64,000 nt of DNA from Dugong dugon (GCA_030035585.1 CM057460.1:221919711-221983710); one strand, 5' to 3'; positions 12,420 through 23,300 are shown, counted from the stretch's first letter. Numbers and translations are program-made. Notes: generated by a model from the sequence alone, not told the origin.

Positions 12420-12835
12420 TCTGATAAAAAAAGGGAATGAGGCTGGAGGAACAGAATATAAAATCCAGATGGACACAAGTACCTATGGGAACTCAATATA
12501 AAGAAGGGGCTTTTCAGATCAATGGAGGAAAATGTGTCATTCAACAAATAGCAAACAACTGGCTAGCCAGCTGAAAGAAGGTAAGTTTGCATTTTCATTG
12601 AATTCGTTATATAAAGGCATCAAAGATTTTCATTTTAAAAAGGATAAGAATGTGTAGCAGGAGGGGCTGGCTTTTGTAAGCAAGGCAAAACGCAAAAGCT
12701 GTAAAAAGAAAAATCAGATAAAAAATTTTTCATCTGCCCGGTGAGGGAAAAATCCCTACATAAAGCAAAAACCAGACAAACTGGGGAAAACATTTTCTTT
12801 ACATACAGAAAGGGTCTAATTGCTATGGAATTGTA
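12420..12835 (+). mobile_element. Old L1M ORF2 fragment
   Basis: Follows the order of the L1 ORF2 post-RT region: AATATAAAATCCAGATGGAC, CAAATAGCAAACAACTGGCT, a CAAGGCAAAACGCAAAAGC block and AACTGGGGAAAACATTTTC. Diverged, with many stops. Confidence 0.6.
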
Positions 12836-12920
12836 AAAGCTACGCTGTACAGTTTAGAGTTATATATTAATGTATACAATAGGCTTCCGTTTGTGTGAAA
12901 AGGGGGGCTCTATAATGTCA

Positions 12921-12992
12921 GGCACTCCTTGGAAACTCTATGGGGCAGTTCTACCGCATAGAGTAGAACTGACGGCAACGGGTTTGGTATTG
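12921..12992 (+). mobile_element. AfroSINE 3' fragment
   Basis: CTCCTTGGAAACTCTATGGG through ACGGCAACGGGTTTGGT. The tRNA-like head is missing. Confidence 0.75.
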
Positions 12993-13029
12993 GGTTTATA
13001 ATGTGCCTAGGGCGTGGTGGAGTTATATG

Positions 13030-13212
13030 CCGTTGACATGATTCCTACTTATAGAGACACTATATGACAGTCGAACTGCCCCACAGGGTTTACTAGGCTG
13101 TAATTTTTACCAGAGCAGACTGCCACATCTTTCTCCTATGGAGTGGCTGGTGGATTCAAACTGCTGGCTTTTGGGTTAGTAGCCAAGCACTTAACCACTG
13201 TGCCACCAGGGT
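13030..13212 (-). mobile_element. AfroSINE, long form
   Basis: Read on the minus strand it has the tRNA-like head (CCCTGGTGGCACAGTGGTTA), the extra central block and the RTE-like tail. It abuts the tRNA-Gly SINE that starts at 13213. Confidence 0.85.
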
Positions 13213-13257
13213 AGTGGTGGTTCACTGGTAGAATTCTCACTTTCCGTGCAGGAGACC
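13213..13257 (+). mobile_element. tRNA-Gly-headed SINE, left part (interrupted)
   Basis: GGTGGTTCACTGGTAGAATTC is a tRNA-Gly(GCC) 5' half with an A box. The element continues at 14524 after an RTE insertion; GTGCAGGAGACC (13246-13257) recurs as ATGCAAGCGACC at 14524-14535, a decayed target-site duplication. Confidence 0.75.
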
Positions 13258-14523
13258 AGAATGCAGACATTATCATGACAAACAATATCATTAATATTGT
13301 CTGCAAGTAAAATTATGCTGAAGATAATTCCAAAACAGTTGGAGCAGTACATCAACAGAACTGCCAGAAATTAAGGCTCATTCAGAAGAGGATGTGGAAT
13401 GAGGTATATCAATGCTGATATCAGATGGATCTTGGCTGAAAGCAAAGAATACCAGAAAGATGTTTACCTGTGTTTTATTGACTGTGCAAAGGCATTCGAC
13501 TGTGTGGATTTTAACAAATTTTGGATAACATTGAGAAGAATGGGAATTCCAGAACACTTAATCAGGTTCATGAGGAACCTGTAGACAAACCAAGAGGCAG
13601 TTGTTTGAACTGAATGAGTCAGGAAGGGTGTGTGTCAGGGTTGTATCCTTTCACCATACTTATTCAATCTGTATGCTGAGCAAATAATCCAAGAAACTGG
13701 ACTATATGAAGAACAGGGCATCAGGATTGGAGGAAGACTCATTAACAACCTGTAGATGATACAAACTTGCTTGATGGAAGTGAAGTGGACTTGGAGCACT
13801 TACTGATGAAGATCAAAGATCACAGCCTTCGGTATGGATCACACCTCAACATAAAGAAAACAAAAATCCTCACAACTGGACCAGTAAGCAGCATCATGAT
13901 AAACAAAGAAAAGATTGAAGTTGTCAAGGATTTTGTTTTACTTGGATCCACAATCAATGCCCATGGAAGCAGCAATCAAGAAATCAAATGATGTATTGCA
14001 TTGGGCAAATTTGCTGCAAAAGACCTGTTTAAAATGTTCAAAAACAAAGATGTCAACTTGAAGACTAAGGTGTGCCTGACCCAAGCCATGATATTTTCAG
14101 TCACCTCATGTGCATATAAAAGCTGGACAATGAATAAGAAAGACTGAAGCATTGATGCCTTTGAATTATGGTGTTGGTGAAGAATATTGAATATAACATG
14201 GACTGCCAAAAGAATGAACAAATCTATCTTGGAAGAAGTACGGCCAGAATGCTTCTTAGAAGTGAGGATGCCGAGATTTCTCAGGTATTTTGGACATGTT
14301 CTAAGGAGGCACTAGTCCCTGGAGAAGGACATCATGCTTGGTAAAGTAGAGGGTCAGCAAAAAAGAGCAAGACCCTCAACCAGATGGATTGACACAGTGG
14401 CTGCAACAATGCGCTCAAACATAGCAACGATTGTGAGGATGGCGCAGGACCGGGCAGTATTTCGTTCTGTGGTACATAGGGTTGCTATGAGTCGTAACCA
14501 ACTCAACGGCCTCTAATAACAAC
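13258..14523 (+). mobile_element. RTE (BovB-like) LINE, 5'-truncated, inside a SINE
   Basis: Contains the RT region from the [20 protein letters not shown] block (13399-13584) to the 3' end (GGATGGCGCAGGACCGGGCA, then a tail like that of AfroSINE, ending about 14520). It is flanked by a 12-base duplication in the tRNA-Gly SINE. Compared with the RTE at 33775-36962, about eight bases are missing at the YADD site near 13755, so the RT catalytic motif is gone. Confidence 0.88.
13399..13991 (+). pseudogene. RTE reverse transcriptase fragment
   Basis: Two open pieces (13399-13584 and 13767-13991). Motifs: [32 protein letters not shown]-like sequence at about 13645-13690 in another frame, then KIKDHSLRYGSHLNIKKTKI. 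The YADD aspartates are removed by a small deletion. Not functional. Confidence 0.8.
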
Positions 14524-14785
14524 ATGCAAGCGACCCTGGTTGGATTTCTGGCAAATGCACCTCATGCATAGCCACCACCCATCTGTCAGTGGAGGTTTGC
14601 ATGTTACTATGATGTGGAACAGGTTTCAGCGGAGCTTCCAGACTAAGACATACTAAGAAGAAAGGCTTAGTGATCTACTTCCAAAAATCAGCCGGTGAAA
14701 ACCCTGTGGTTTACAATGGTCCAACCCGCTTGAACATGGGGTCGCCATGAGTCGGGCCGACTGGAGAGCAGCTAACAACAACAAT
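14524..14785 (+). mobile_element. tRNA-Gly-headed SINE, right part
   Basis: Resumes at the tRNA B-box region, then CACCTCATGCATAGCCACCA, the RTE 5'-derived block (TTTCAGCGGAGCTTCCAGAC) and the RTE 3' tail (GTCGCCATGAGTCGGGCCGA, AGCTAACAACAACAA). Confidence 0.8.
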
Positions 14786-14910
14786 AATGTGCTTAGGTAC
14801 AGATATGTAAGAGTGTCCCCTACCTCCTTGGCCTCTTGCTATTTTGGTTGTTTGGTTTCCTCCAGAATGAATTTGAGTGCATTTATAAAGGGGAGTTCCA
14901 TTTTATATAA

Positions 14911-15120
14911 GGAGCTGTGGTGGTGCAGTGGTTAAGCGTTCAGCTGCTAACCGAAAGGTAGGCGGTTTGAACCTACCAGCCACTCAGCAGGAGAAAGATG
15001 TAGCATAGCAGTCTGCTTCCGTAAAGAGTACAGCCTCGGAAACCGTATGGGGCAGTTCTTCTCTGCCCTGGAGGGTTGCTGTGAGTTGGAATGGACTTGA
15101 CAGTCACGAGTGTGGTTCTT
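14911..15120 (+). mobile_element. AfroSINE, long form
   Basis: Head GTGGTGCAGTGGTTAAGCG, B-box-like GGTTTGAACC, central CTGCTTCCGTAAAGAGTACAG block and RTE-like tail. Confidence 0.9.
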
Positions 15121-15335
15121 TTGATTTTCTGTCTAAAATGGCGGTACCTTTCCACAGTAGGCAAGTAAAATGAAGAATCATAAAAATTACTCTTGGGAGG
15201 CCTTAAAATGAAACAGTCATGCAGACATGGTGATGCGTGTGTAATTTAGTACAACATCGGCAGAAGTCTGTTCTGGCAAAAAGTATCAAAATTATAAGTA
15301 GACAAGTCCAACAATTCTCCTCCTAGGGAATTTAT

Positions 15336-15406
15336 TCATTTATTTATTCATTCATTCATCTATTTATCTGTCTGTATATCCATCCATCCATCCACCCATC
15401 CATGCA
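15336..15406. repeat. Simple repeat (TTCA/ATCC)n
   Basis: Runs of ATTTATTCATTCATTC followed by CATCCATCCATCCA. Confidence 0.9.
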
Positions 15407-15409
15407 TTC

Positions 15410-15789
15410 CACCTAGGTGAAACCTGCGTATGAGGTTTTTATTACAGAGTATTAGTCCAAACCAGAGGTGGGAGAGAACCGAAATGTCTGGAGTAGAGAA
15501 CTGGTTAGTTTATGGCCCATCCATGCCTGGATCCACTGCAGGTTTGGAAAAAATGAGGAACTCCTGTGTGTACAAGCGAAGGATCTCCAGGATATCTTGA
15601 TAAATCAACAAAGTGAAAGCAGGAGGGGCAGGGTGAGAGTGTGCTGTGGATTGTTAAAGTGTGTGTGTTGTGAGGGGGGAGGGTAATATTCTTATCTGGT
15701 TGAATATGTGTAAAGAAATTCTGGAAGGACACCCAAAAATTAATAGTTCTGGTTTTCTGTTGAGTGGAGGAGATGCAGGAGGAACAACC
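15410..15789 (+). mobile_element. Old L1M ORF2 3' region fragment
   Basis: Order AACCGAAATGTCTGGAGTAG, GATCTCCAGGATATCTTGAT, AATTCTGGAAGGACAC matches the ancient L1 ORF2 C-terminus and 3' flank. It may resume at 15951-16020 after the SINE. Confidence 0.5.
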
Positions 15790-15790
15790 A

Positions 15791-15950
15791 AAACTGAACC
15801 AAACCCGTGGCCATCGAGTCATTCTGACTCATAGCGACCCTATAGGACAGAGTGGAACTGCCCCATAGGGTTTCCAAGGAGTGCCTGGTGGATTCAAACT
15901 GCTGAACTTTTGGTTAGCAGCCATAGCTCTTAACCACTACGCCACCAGTG
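15791..15950 (-). mobile_element. AfroSINE, short form
   Basis: Minus-strand copy with complete head (GGTGGCGTAGTGGTTAAGAG when read in sense) and tail. Confidence 0.92.
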
Positions 15951-16039
15951 TTAGGAGGTGACTTTTTACTGTATGCCTTTTAATATAATTTTAAAAAATC
16001 TGAACAAGTTAATGTATTTTCTAATCAACATTATTTCTT

Positions 16040-16567
16040 TTTTTTTTTTTTTTATTGTACTTCAGGTGAAGGCTTACAGAACAAATAGTTTCTCATTTAA
16101 CAGTTAGTACACATGTTGCCCTATGACAATGGTTAACAACCCCACTACATGTCAACACTGTCCTTACTCTACCTTGGGTTCCCTATCACCAGCTTTCCTG
16201 TCCCCTTCTGCCTTCTGGCCCTTGTCCCTGGACTGCTGTGCCTCATTAGTCCCATTTGGTTTTATGGGGCTGTCCACTCTCCGGCTGAACGGTGAACCTC
16301 AGAAATGACTTCACCACTGACCTAAAAGGGTGGCTGGGGGCCATACTCTTGGGGTTTCTCCAGTCTCCTTTAGGCCAGTAAATCTGGTGGTTTTTTTTTT
16401 TTTTTTTTTTTTTTGTGAGTTAGAATTATGTTCTACATCCTTCTCCAGCTCTGTCCAGAACCCTCTGTTGTGATCCTGGGTCAGAGCAGTCAGTGGTGGT
16501 AGCTGGGCACCATCCAGCTGTACTGGACTGAGTCTGGTGGAAGCCTTGGTAGCTGTGGTCCATTAGT
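16040..16567 (-). mobile_element. L1 3' UTR insertion with perfect target-site duplication
   Basis: Poly(T) start (minus-strand poly(A)) followed by the lineage L1 3' UTR. It is flanked by an identical 19-base duplication (CTAATCAACATTATTTCTT) at 16021-16039 and 16568-16586, so it is a typical 5'-truncated, relatively recent insertion. It contains a second T run at 16391-16413. Confidence 0.93.
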
Positions 16568-16680
16568 CTAATCAACATTATTTCTTAAAGCTCTTACAAA
16601 TCAAAAAGGAAAAGACTAACCGTTAAAAAATGGCAGTGTATGTGACTGGAAAAAGAAATACCCACAAATGGCCTTAGACA

Positions 16681-16757
16681 AACAAACCAAAAAAGCCAAT
16701 TCTGACTCATGGTGACCCCGTGTGTTACAGAGTAGAATTGCTCCATAAGATTTTCTT
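16681..16757 (-). mobile_element. AfroSINE, left part (interrupted by L1)
   Basis: Tail portion of a minus-strand SINE. It continues at 17016 after an L1 insertion. Confidence 0.85.
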
Positions 16758-17015
16758 TTTTAATTGTGCTTTAGGTGAAGGTTTACAGAACAAATTAGTT
16801 TCTCGTTAACCAATTAATACATATATTGTTTTATGACAATAATCTCCCCTTCTTGACCTTGGGTTCCCCACTTCCATTCATCCAGCTTTCCTGTCCCCTC
16901 CTGCCTTCTCGTCCTTGCCCCAGGCTGGTGTGCCCATTTAGTCTCGTATACATGGTTAAGCTAAGTGTAGTATTGTTTGTTTTATGGCCTGTCTAATCTT
17001 TAGCTGAAGGGTCTG
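16758..17015 (-). mobile_element. L1 3' UTR insertion inside an AfroSINE
   Basis: TTTTAATTGTGCTTTAGGTG start and L1 3' UTR body. It is flanked by the identical 12 bases TAAGATTTTCTT at 16746-16757 and 17016-17027 within the SINE. Confidence 0.93.
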
Positions 17016-17142
17016 TAAGATTTTCTTGGCTATAATCTTTAGAGAAGCAGATTACCAGGCCTTTCTTCTGTGGCACCCCGGGTGGATTTGAATTGCAAAC
17101 CTGTAGGTTAGTAGTTGAACTCAAACCACTGGTGCTGCCCAG
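17016..17142 (-). mobile_element. AfroSINE, right part
   Basis: Continuation of the SINE at 16681, with central block and head read on the minus strand. Confidence 0.85.
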
Positions 17143-17164
17143 ATGGCCTTTAAACATGAAAATA

Positions 17165-17640
17165 TGCCAAAGCAATCACTTTAAGGAAAGAAGCAATTAA
17201 AATGGTACTAAAATACTTCTTTTTTTTCCAAGGCCAGATTAGGATAGAGCAAAGAGTTTGATAATACGATGTTTTAGCAAGGTTCTGGGTAATATAGCCA
17301 TTCTTGTATGCTATGGTGGACATGTAACCTGGTAAAACTTCTTTAGACGACCATTGGAAATACCTGTTAACATTCAAAATTCACAGACATAACCTTTGAT
17401 TCAGTAATTCCAGTTCGAAGAATTTACTCTAAATCCACCTTAATATTTTTGCCAGAACGGATGCGCAGAGGTATTCACTGCAGCATTATTTATAGTAGAA
17501 AAGACTAAAATTAATCAAAAAATGCCAGTCTGTAGCCTCTTTGAGGACATTGTGGTCCATCCCAACAACAGAATAGAATCAAGGAGTTAAGAAAGTATGA
17601 GCCAAGTCTGTGTGCACTTATATGTGACACTCTCTAAGAT
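17165..17640 (+). mobile_element. Old L1M ORF2 C-terminal fragment
   Basis: CCTTTGATTCAGTAATTCCA, ATTCACTGCAGCATTATTTA and GTCTGTAGCCTCTTTGAGG follow the order of L1 ORF2 3' regions. Diverged. Confidence 0.6.
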
Positions 17641-17649
17641 ATTATAGAG

Positions 17650-17866
17650 TCCTTAGGTCACAGAGATAGTGAAGCCCTCGACTGCTAGCCCAAAGGTTGG
17701 CAATTTGAACCCACCCAGAGTAGAACTGCGCTCCTTAGAGTTTTCAAGGCTGTGACCTTTTGGAAGCAGATCACCAGGCATTTCTTCTGAGGTACCTCTG
17801 GGTGGGTTCGGATCACTAAACTTTTGGTTAGTAGTCTGGCGCTTAACTGTCTGTGTCACCAGGGAT
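17650..17866. mobile_element. Inverted pair of AfroSINE pieces
   Basis: A plus-strand head-like piece (17650-17716) runs directly into a minus-strand SINE (17717-17866) that ends at its head, so two heads face outward around a shared core. Confidence 0.65.
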
Positions 17867-18029
17867 ATATAATTTTTTAGAGCTCTTTTTTTAAAGTCAA
17901 GTGGCTCTATGGTTTGCTTGGGGAACTGCAACAGCTTTTTTATCTTAATGAATTTCTTCTCCATCTTTCTACGTGCGTAAGTGTACCATTTTATTCCTGC
18001 TTTTCCATTCAGTGTGCATTTCATAGACA

Positions 18030-18265
18030 CTTTCCATGTGTATTACAAGGAACATATCATCTTGATGCCTACCATTTTAGTCACCTAAAATTCCATGCCA
18101 TTAAAGAATAATTCATTTACATAGTCCCTCCTTTTGTTGGCATTGGAAGTGTCCTCCCATTTTTTCAGTATCTGAGTGTACACAGCATTTCTGCATTAAA
18201 AAAAAAAAATTATTCCTTTGGGATAGATTCTGAGAAGTGGAACTTAGGTTTTTTAAAGCCGGTGG
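18030..18265 (-). mobile_element. Old L1-like 3' fragment
   Basis: Contains CATTTCTGCATT, a poly(A) run and GGGATAGATTCTGAGAAGTGG, a pattern of ancient L1 3' regions read on the minus strand. Subfamily not identified. Confidence 0.45.
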
Positions 18266-19020
18266 GAACTGCTAAGGATGGCTTGAGGGGCAGCTTGTTA
18301 CAGACTTGTGGGAATGGAGAGTGGGGTCCAGGTGCGGAGTGATGGGAGCCAATGAAAACAAAGCCAGGACATCAGGTGAGTGGAATACCAGGGTGAGATT
18401 CCTGCTGAGGATACCAAGCCTGGCTTTGAGGAGCTGATTCATGTGTACATTCGCTCAAAAGTAACCATCAGGAGTGGCTGGAGAAGAACTTCTCTCTATT
18501 GCTGTAGAACAAATCACAAGTAGCACCCAAACTGACCTGGGCCGAGCTCAGGCCTCGGGACACTTCTTGGGTTATTGGGATAGGTCCTAACTGTGGGATC
18601 CCTGTCTTATGAATCCCTGTGATTTGGGGAGGCAGCAGGTGCGTGAATTGGAAGACTAAAGCCACGTGGTCTACATGACATGTGTCTCTGGATTCCTTGG
18701 ACGATGCCACACAGGGGCGTCTCAGGAGGCAGAGACGGTGGAGGGACACCTATGGCCAGGCCTCCTGGTGGCAACCCTAAGGGCGATGGATGTCCCCAGG
18801 CATCTTGTGTCGCCCTGCGGAAGCCTCTGGGCTGCTTGGGAGCAGAGCAGAACAGCAGTCCGCCTCCCTCCAGAGGTAGGCCTGGGTCTTTTGCAGACCA
18901 CAACTCCCTGGAAGTCTTATTTTCTGCCATGGTGACCGACTGCTGGGAGCCTCGACTTGCCTTGGTAGCCTGGGGCCACTGTGACTACAGCGGGTTCAGA
19001 AGCAATTTACCAACCTTAAG
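18266..19020. other. Unassigned sequence upstream of FAM3B
   Basis: Moderate GC; reading frames on both strands at 18466-19036 lack any recognised protein similarity. No repeat family recognised. Confidence 0.4.
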
Positions 19021-19023
19021 GTT

Positions 19024-19335
19024 TGGTAGTGGTTAAGAGCTATGGCTGCTAACCAAAAGGTTGGCAGTTCGAATCCACCAGGCGCTCCTTGGAAACTCTG
19101 TGGGGCAGTTCTACTCTGTCCTGTAGGGTCGCTATGAGTCAGAATTGACTCGACAGCAATGGGTAAGGTTGGTGGTTTGAACCTGCTCAGCAGCGCCGCA
19201 GAAGAAAGGTCTGGCAGTCTGCTTCCGTAAAGATTATAGCCATGAAAACCCCATGGAGCAGTTCTACTCTGTAACACTGAGGTCGCTATGAGTCAGAATT
19301 GACTTAACGGCAACAGGTTTGGTTTTGGGGTTTTG
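19024..19335 (+). mobile_element. Tandem AfroSINE pair
   Basis: A complete short SINE (19024-19165) is followed directly by a second copy lacking its first half (19166-19335, long form with the GTCTGGCAGTCTGCTTCCGT block). Confidence 0.88.
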
Positions 19336-19591
19336 GGGTTGTCCCTGTGCACGTGCTGGGGGGTGTAGAGGAGCTCCTTGGGAAGCGTCAAACACCTGTC
19401 TGGATCCCCACCTTCTGGACTCCTGTTCTCTGCAGCCTGCAACCATGACCTGACCATGGGGCCCTGGTATTTGTCCTTGCTTCATTTTCCAGAGTTAATC
19501 AACCCAGGTGAGAAAGCAAGGGAGGGCCCCATGCAGGGCTGTGCAAACAGCGAGTGGGCAACCTGACCGTTGAGGATGAAGGCAAGAGCCT

Positions 19592-19597
19592 TATAAA
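19592..19597 (+). promoter_or_regulatory. TATAAA box candidate upstream of FAM3B
   Basis: TATAAA within CCTTATAAAGGGG, about 495 bases before the FAM3B ATG and just outside the CpG island. It could serve an alternative upstream first exon, but no matching donor was identified. Weak evidence. Confidence 0.25.
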
Positions 19598-19735
19598 GGG
19601 GCCTGGGACAGGGGGTGTTGACTCTGCAAACCCGAGCCCAGCTCGGACTAGGCATTGGCGTTTAATACACCTAGGCTTACCTTTGCAGCCATTTCCCCTA
19701 GTGAGACATTAAATTGAGGGCTGGGGTGGCGAAGC

Positions 19736-20360
19736 GTTAAGGCGCACACAGCGTTCTTACTTCCGAACAGATATACCTCTTGGCTTCCCGGATCAGTTCA
19801 GCTGTGGCCGCCTGGCAGCCCAGCAGGAAGCTCGTGGGCGCCACCCCGAGCACCCGTGCGACCACACCTGCCCGACGGCGCCGGCCCATCCCGCGGCTCC
19901 GCGCACCTCCCCGGCCCGCCGCCCACCAATCCAGCTGCTCCCTGCCGCCTGCCTGCCCCGAAGGCGTGTCAGCCGGCTGGTCGAGTCTCAGGGAGGTTCC
20001 CTCCTGGTCGTCTTGGGAGCTGCGGCCCACGGCCAGGCGACGGGCGCCGGCAGGCTGGGGACTGGCTGGCGGGGAGCAGCACCTGGAAGATGCGCTCTGT
20101 GGTTGGCGGTGAGTGCGCGCACCCACGGAGGAGAGGTGGTGCAGGAAAGGGGATCGTGGGATCGGGGAGCGGCGCCCCTCTCGCCCTTCCTGGGACTGTG
20201 GCATTAAGGGGCGTCCACGCGGAGCCAGAAAGGTGTGGGCTTGCGGAGGGCGGGGTCTTCTCAGACTTGAGACCAGGAAAGGGGGCAGTGGTGAACTTGA
20301 GCGAATCCGGAAGGGGCGAAGAGACCGGGTTTTCCCGTGCAGTGTCCTTACGCCTTACGC
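19736..20360. promoter_or_regulatory. FAM3B: CpG island over FAM3B exon 1, likely promoter
   Basis: This is the only stretch in the window dense in CpG and GC (densest about 19840-20120). It spans the ATG and first donor of FAM3B. A CCAAT box lies at 19926-19930, about 160 bases before the ATG. The transcription start cannot be placed from sequence alone. The island contains no recognisable repeat. Confidence 0.8.
20090..20108 (+). CDS. FAM3B: FAM3B coding exon 1 (19 coding bases)
   Basis: ATG at 20090 opens MRSVVG plus one base; the donor GTGAGT starts at 20109. Human FAM3B begins MRPLAGG, so both length and phase fit. The reading frame is open upstream to an in-frame TGA at 19715, but it has no earlier ATG, and I see no ATG in any frame between about 19740 and 20089, so the start is well fixed. 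Position -3 is A. The 5' UTR start is not visible. Confidence 0.88.
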
Positions 20361-23300
20361 CCTTCTCCCCTGCCTGCCCCTACCACAGCTGGGGTGCAAG
20401 CAGGGGGATCACCCAATAAGGTATTCAGGGGCCTAATTGTGCCTTGCCGTCAATCTGCAGTGCCCAATTTCACCTGTCTCCCACCACGTCAAAGATGTGA
20501 CAAAACGCTTGTGAACTTGTTCACCACAGATTAGCAAGTAACTACAATTAAACCCGTGGCTACTTTGCTCGTTGCAAACCAGTTCCTACAATGCTTACTG
20601 GTTAATCTGACCCTGGGGTGCAGACAGCATCTGATTAACCAGTAAGCACAGTACGCACCTGCTTGCTTTAAGCAAGGTACACTCGGGCTTAATTGTACTT
20701 AATCTCACCACAGATCAGCAATTTCACATGAATTTCATCACATCTGTGACCTAGTGGGGACAGGTGAAATTGTGTGCTGCAGATTGGCAGGAAGGCACAA
20801 TTAGGGCCCTGCGTACTTAGTTTATTGGATAATCTGACCCTGGGTTCAGGCAGGGTGTCCAGGAAGGCACTGGGTGGGCACAGACAGACCACATCCTGGC
20901 AAGGGCTCCAGGAGAGGGACTCCTTCCGTTGTGGGAGAGCATCCTCACCTGGTGCTCTTGGGCCAGGAGAAAGGCAGCTGGGTGCTGCCTAGAGACACAA
21001 TGCCCGATAAGAACATGCAGGGAAAGTGAGTCAGCCCTTTCCACCTGGCTGAGTACTAAGATGGAGTGCCTGATTGTATCTGATTAGAACAGTTCCCTAG
21101 CATTTTTTCATAAGGCTGTTTTTATTTTTTCCACTTGTCGGAGAATTTCAGATTGCAGAAGATTTGGAACAAATAGGCAAGAGGAAAGGAAAAAAACGCC
21201 ACATAATTATTTCACCAGCAATTCCATCTCTCAAAGCCTGTCTTCCTTTCTGTGGCCTCTGCCCACTATTACAGGGTGTTCTCGTGTTACCTGCCCTGAA
21301 CTCTACCACACACAACCTCTCTTATTGGTTTTGCTGGGGGTTTTTTCTTCCTATAGTCTGAGGAGTCTGGATTCTTTTTGTAGCAAGGCAGCATGTCTTG
21401 TGCAAAAATGGAAAGTTCTCTGGGTTTCTTTGGCAAGTGACTTCCACCTCTTTGGATCCCAAATTCCTTGCAGTGAGGGTGTTAGACTAAATGATCTCTG
21501 AACTTCCTCCAGCACTAGCATTCTGGTTCTGTGGCTGGTCACACTCCAGAAAGTTCTCCTAAGTGCTGCCTTTTCTGCTCTCTTACAAAAGTGAAAGTCC
21601 CAGGGTGGTGCAAATGGTTAACCAGCTTGGCTGCTAACCAAAAGGTTGGAGGTTAAAGTCCACTCAGAGGTGCTTGGCAAGAAAGTCCTGGTGATCTGCT
21701 TCTGAAAAATCAGCCACTGAAAACCCTGTGGAGCACAGTTCTACTCTGAGACACACGAATCAGAATCAACTCAACAGCAAGTGATGGTGGTAGCAAAGCC
21801 AAATCTTAAAATGTTTACCTTATTGTGTACTGTCTCAGTCATCTAGTGCTGCTATAACAGAAGTACCACAAGTGGATGGCTTTAACAAAGAGAAACTTAT
21901 TCTCTCACAGTCTAGTAGGCTAGAAGTCTGAATTCAGGGTGCCAGCTCCAAGGGAAGGCTTTCTCTTTCTGTTGGCTCTGGGGGAAGGTCCTCATCATCA
22001 ATCTTACCCTGGTCAAGGAGCTTCTCAGTGCAGGGACCCCAGGTCCAAAAGATGTGCTATGCTTCTGGTGCTTCTTTCTTGGTAGTATGATGACCCCCCT
22101 GGCTCTCAGCTTGTTTTTCTCTTTTACATCTCAAAAGAGATTGATTTAAGACACAGTCCAATCCTGTAGACTTGAGTCCTGCCTCATTAACATAACTTCC
22201 ACTAATCCCACCTCATTAATATCATAGAGGAAGGATTTACAACGCGTAGGAAAATCACATCAGGTGACAAAATGGTGGACAATCACACAATACTGGGAAT
22301 CATGGCCTAGCCAAGTTGTCACATATTTTGGGGGCGACACAATTCAATCCATGACGTGCCATATGCATTTTTTTCTTTAAAAACTTTATTTCTGAAAAAT
22401 ACTGTTTTGATAACACACGTGGACTACAAGATAAATGAATGGAGGTGTATATATTTAAGAGAGAGAGAACACCTCAATTGCCGTATTGACTTCAATTATA
22501 GCTATTTTGAAAGTTAAAAAAAGTTCTATAATATATACTTATCATTTTGTTGATTGCTTTGTAAAAAATTATTACTATTATCAGCTTGCTTCCCCTCAGC
22601 CAGAGCCCTGGTGTCACAGTGGTTAAGCATTTGGCTGCTAACCAAAAGGTCAACAGTTCGAATCCACCAGCCGCTCCTTGGAAACTCTGTGGGGCAGTTC
22701 TACTTTGTCGTATAGGGTCGCTATGAGTCAGAATAGACTCGACAGCAACGAGTTTGGTTTTTGGTTTTGGTTTTTCCCTCACCCACAGCTTTTCCCACAG
22801 AGACCTTGTGATTCATTCCTGAACTATGTGGTCCTTTTGTGTAGAGCTTTGGGGGAACACCCATTTATATTTATCTGAGCGTATGTGATTGTGATGAAAG
22901 TTGACCGCGGAAATTCAAAGCCACGTCACTTTTGATTTTGTGAGCCAAATCTCCAGTGAAAGTTTTGGCCACATTCTTGGAAATGGCATTTTCCATGATA
23001 CTTCAACCAAGCATTGGGTTTATTCCAGTTAGTTCATAGGAAGAGTGAATAACCAAAATAAGTTAAACCGTCCATCATTTCTTCACCATGGTGGTCATCC
23101 TGAGGGATCATCCTGAGGTGGCTCAGTTGTAGAATTCTCACCTTTTAGGTCACTGTGACTTGGAATTGACTCGATGGTAGTGGATATGCGGGAGACCTAG
23201 CTCCATTCCCGGCCAATGAGCCTCACGTGCAGCTATCACGCATCTGTCAGTGGAGGCTTGTGTGTTGCTGTGATGCTGAACAGGTTTCTATGGAGCTTCT

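Noticed and set aside
19856..20089. In-frame N-terminal extension of FAM3B
   Set aside because: The upstream frame has no ATG, and the ATG at 20090 matches the known FAM3B start with the signal segment following.
19737..20204. Minus-strand open frame of 155 codons across the CpG island
   Set aside because: Stop-free because of high GC, no similarity to known proteins, antisense to FAM3B exon 1. Other long frames in this island are also composition effects.
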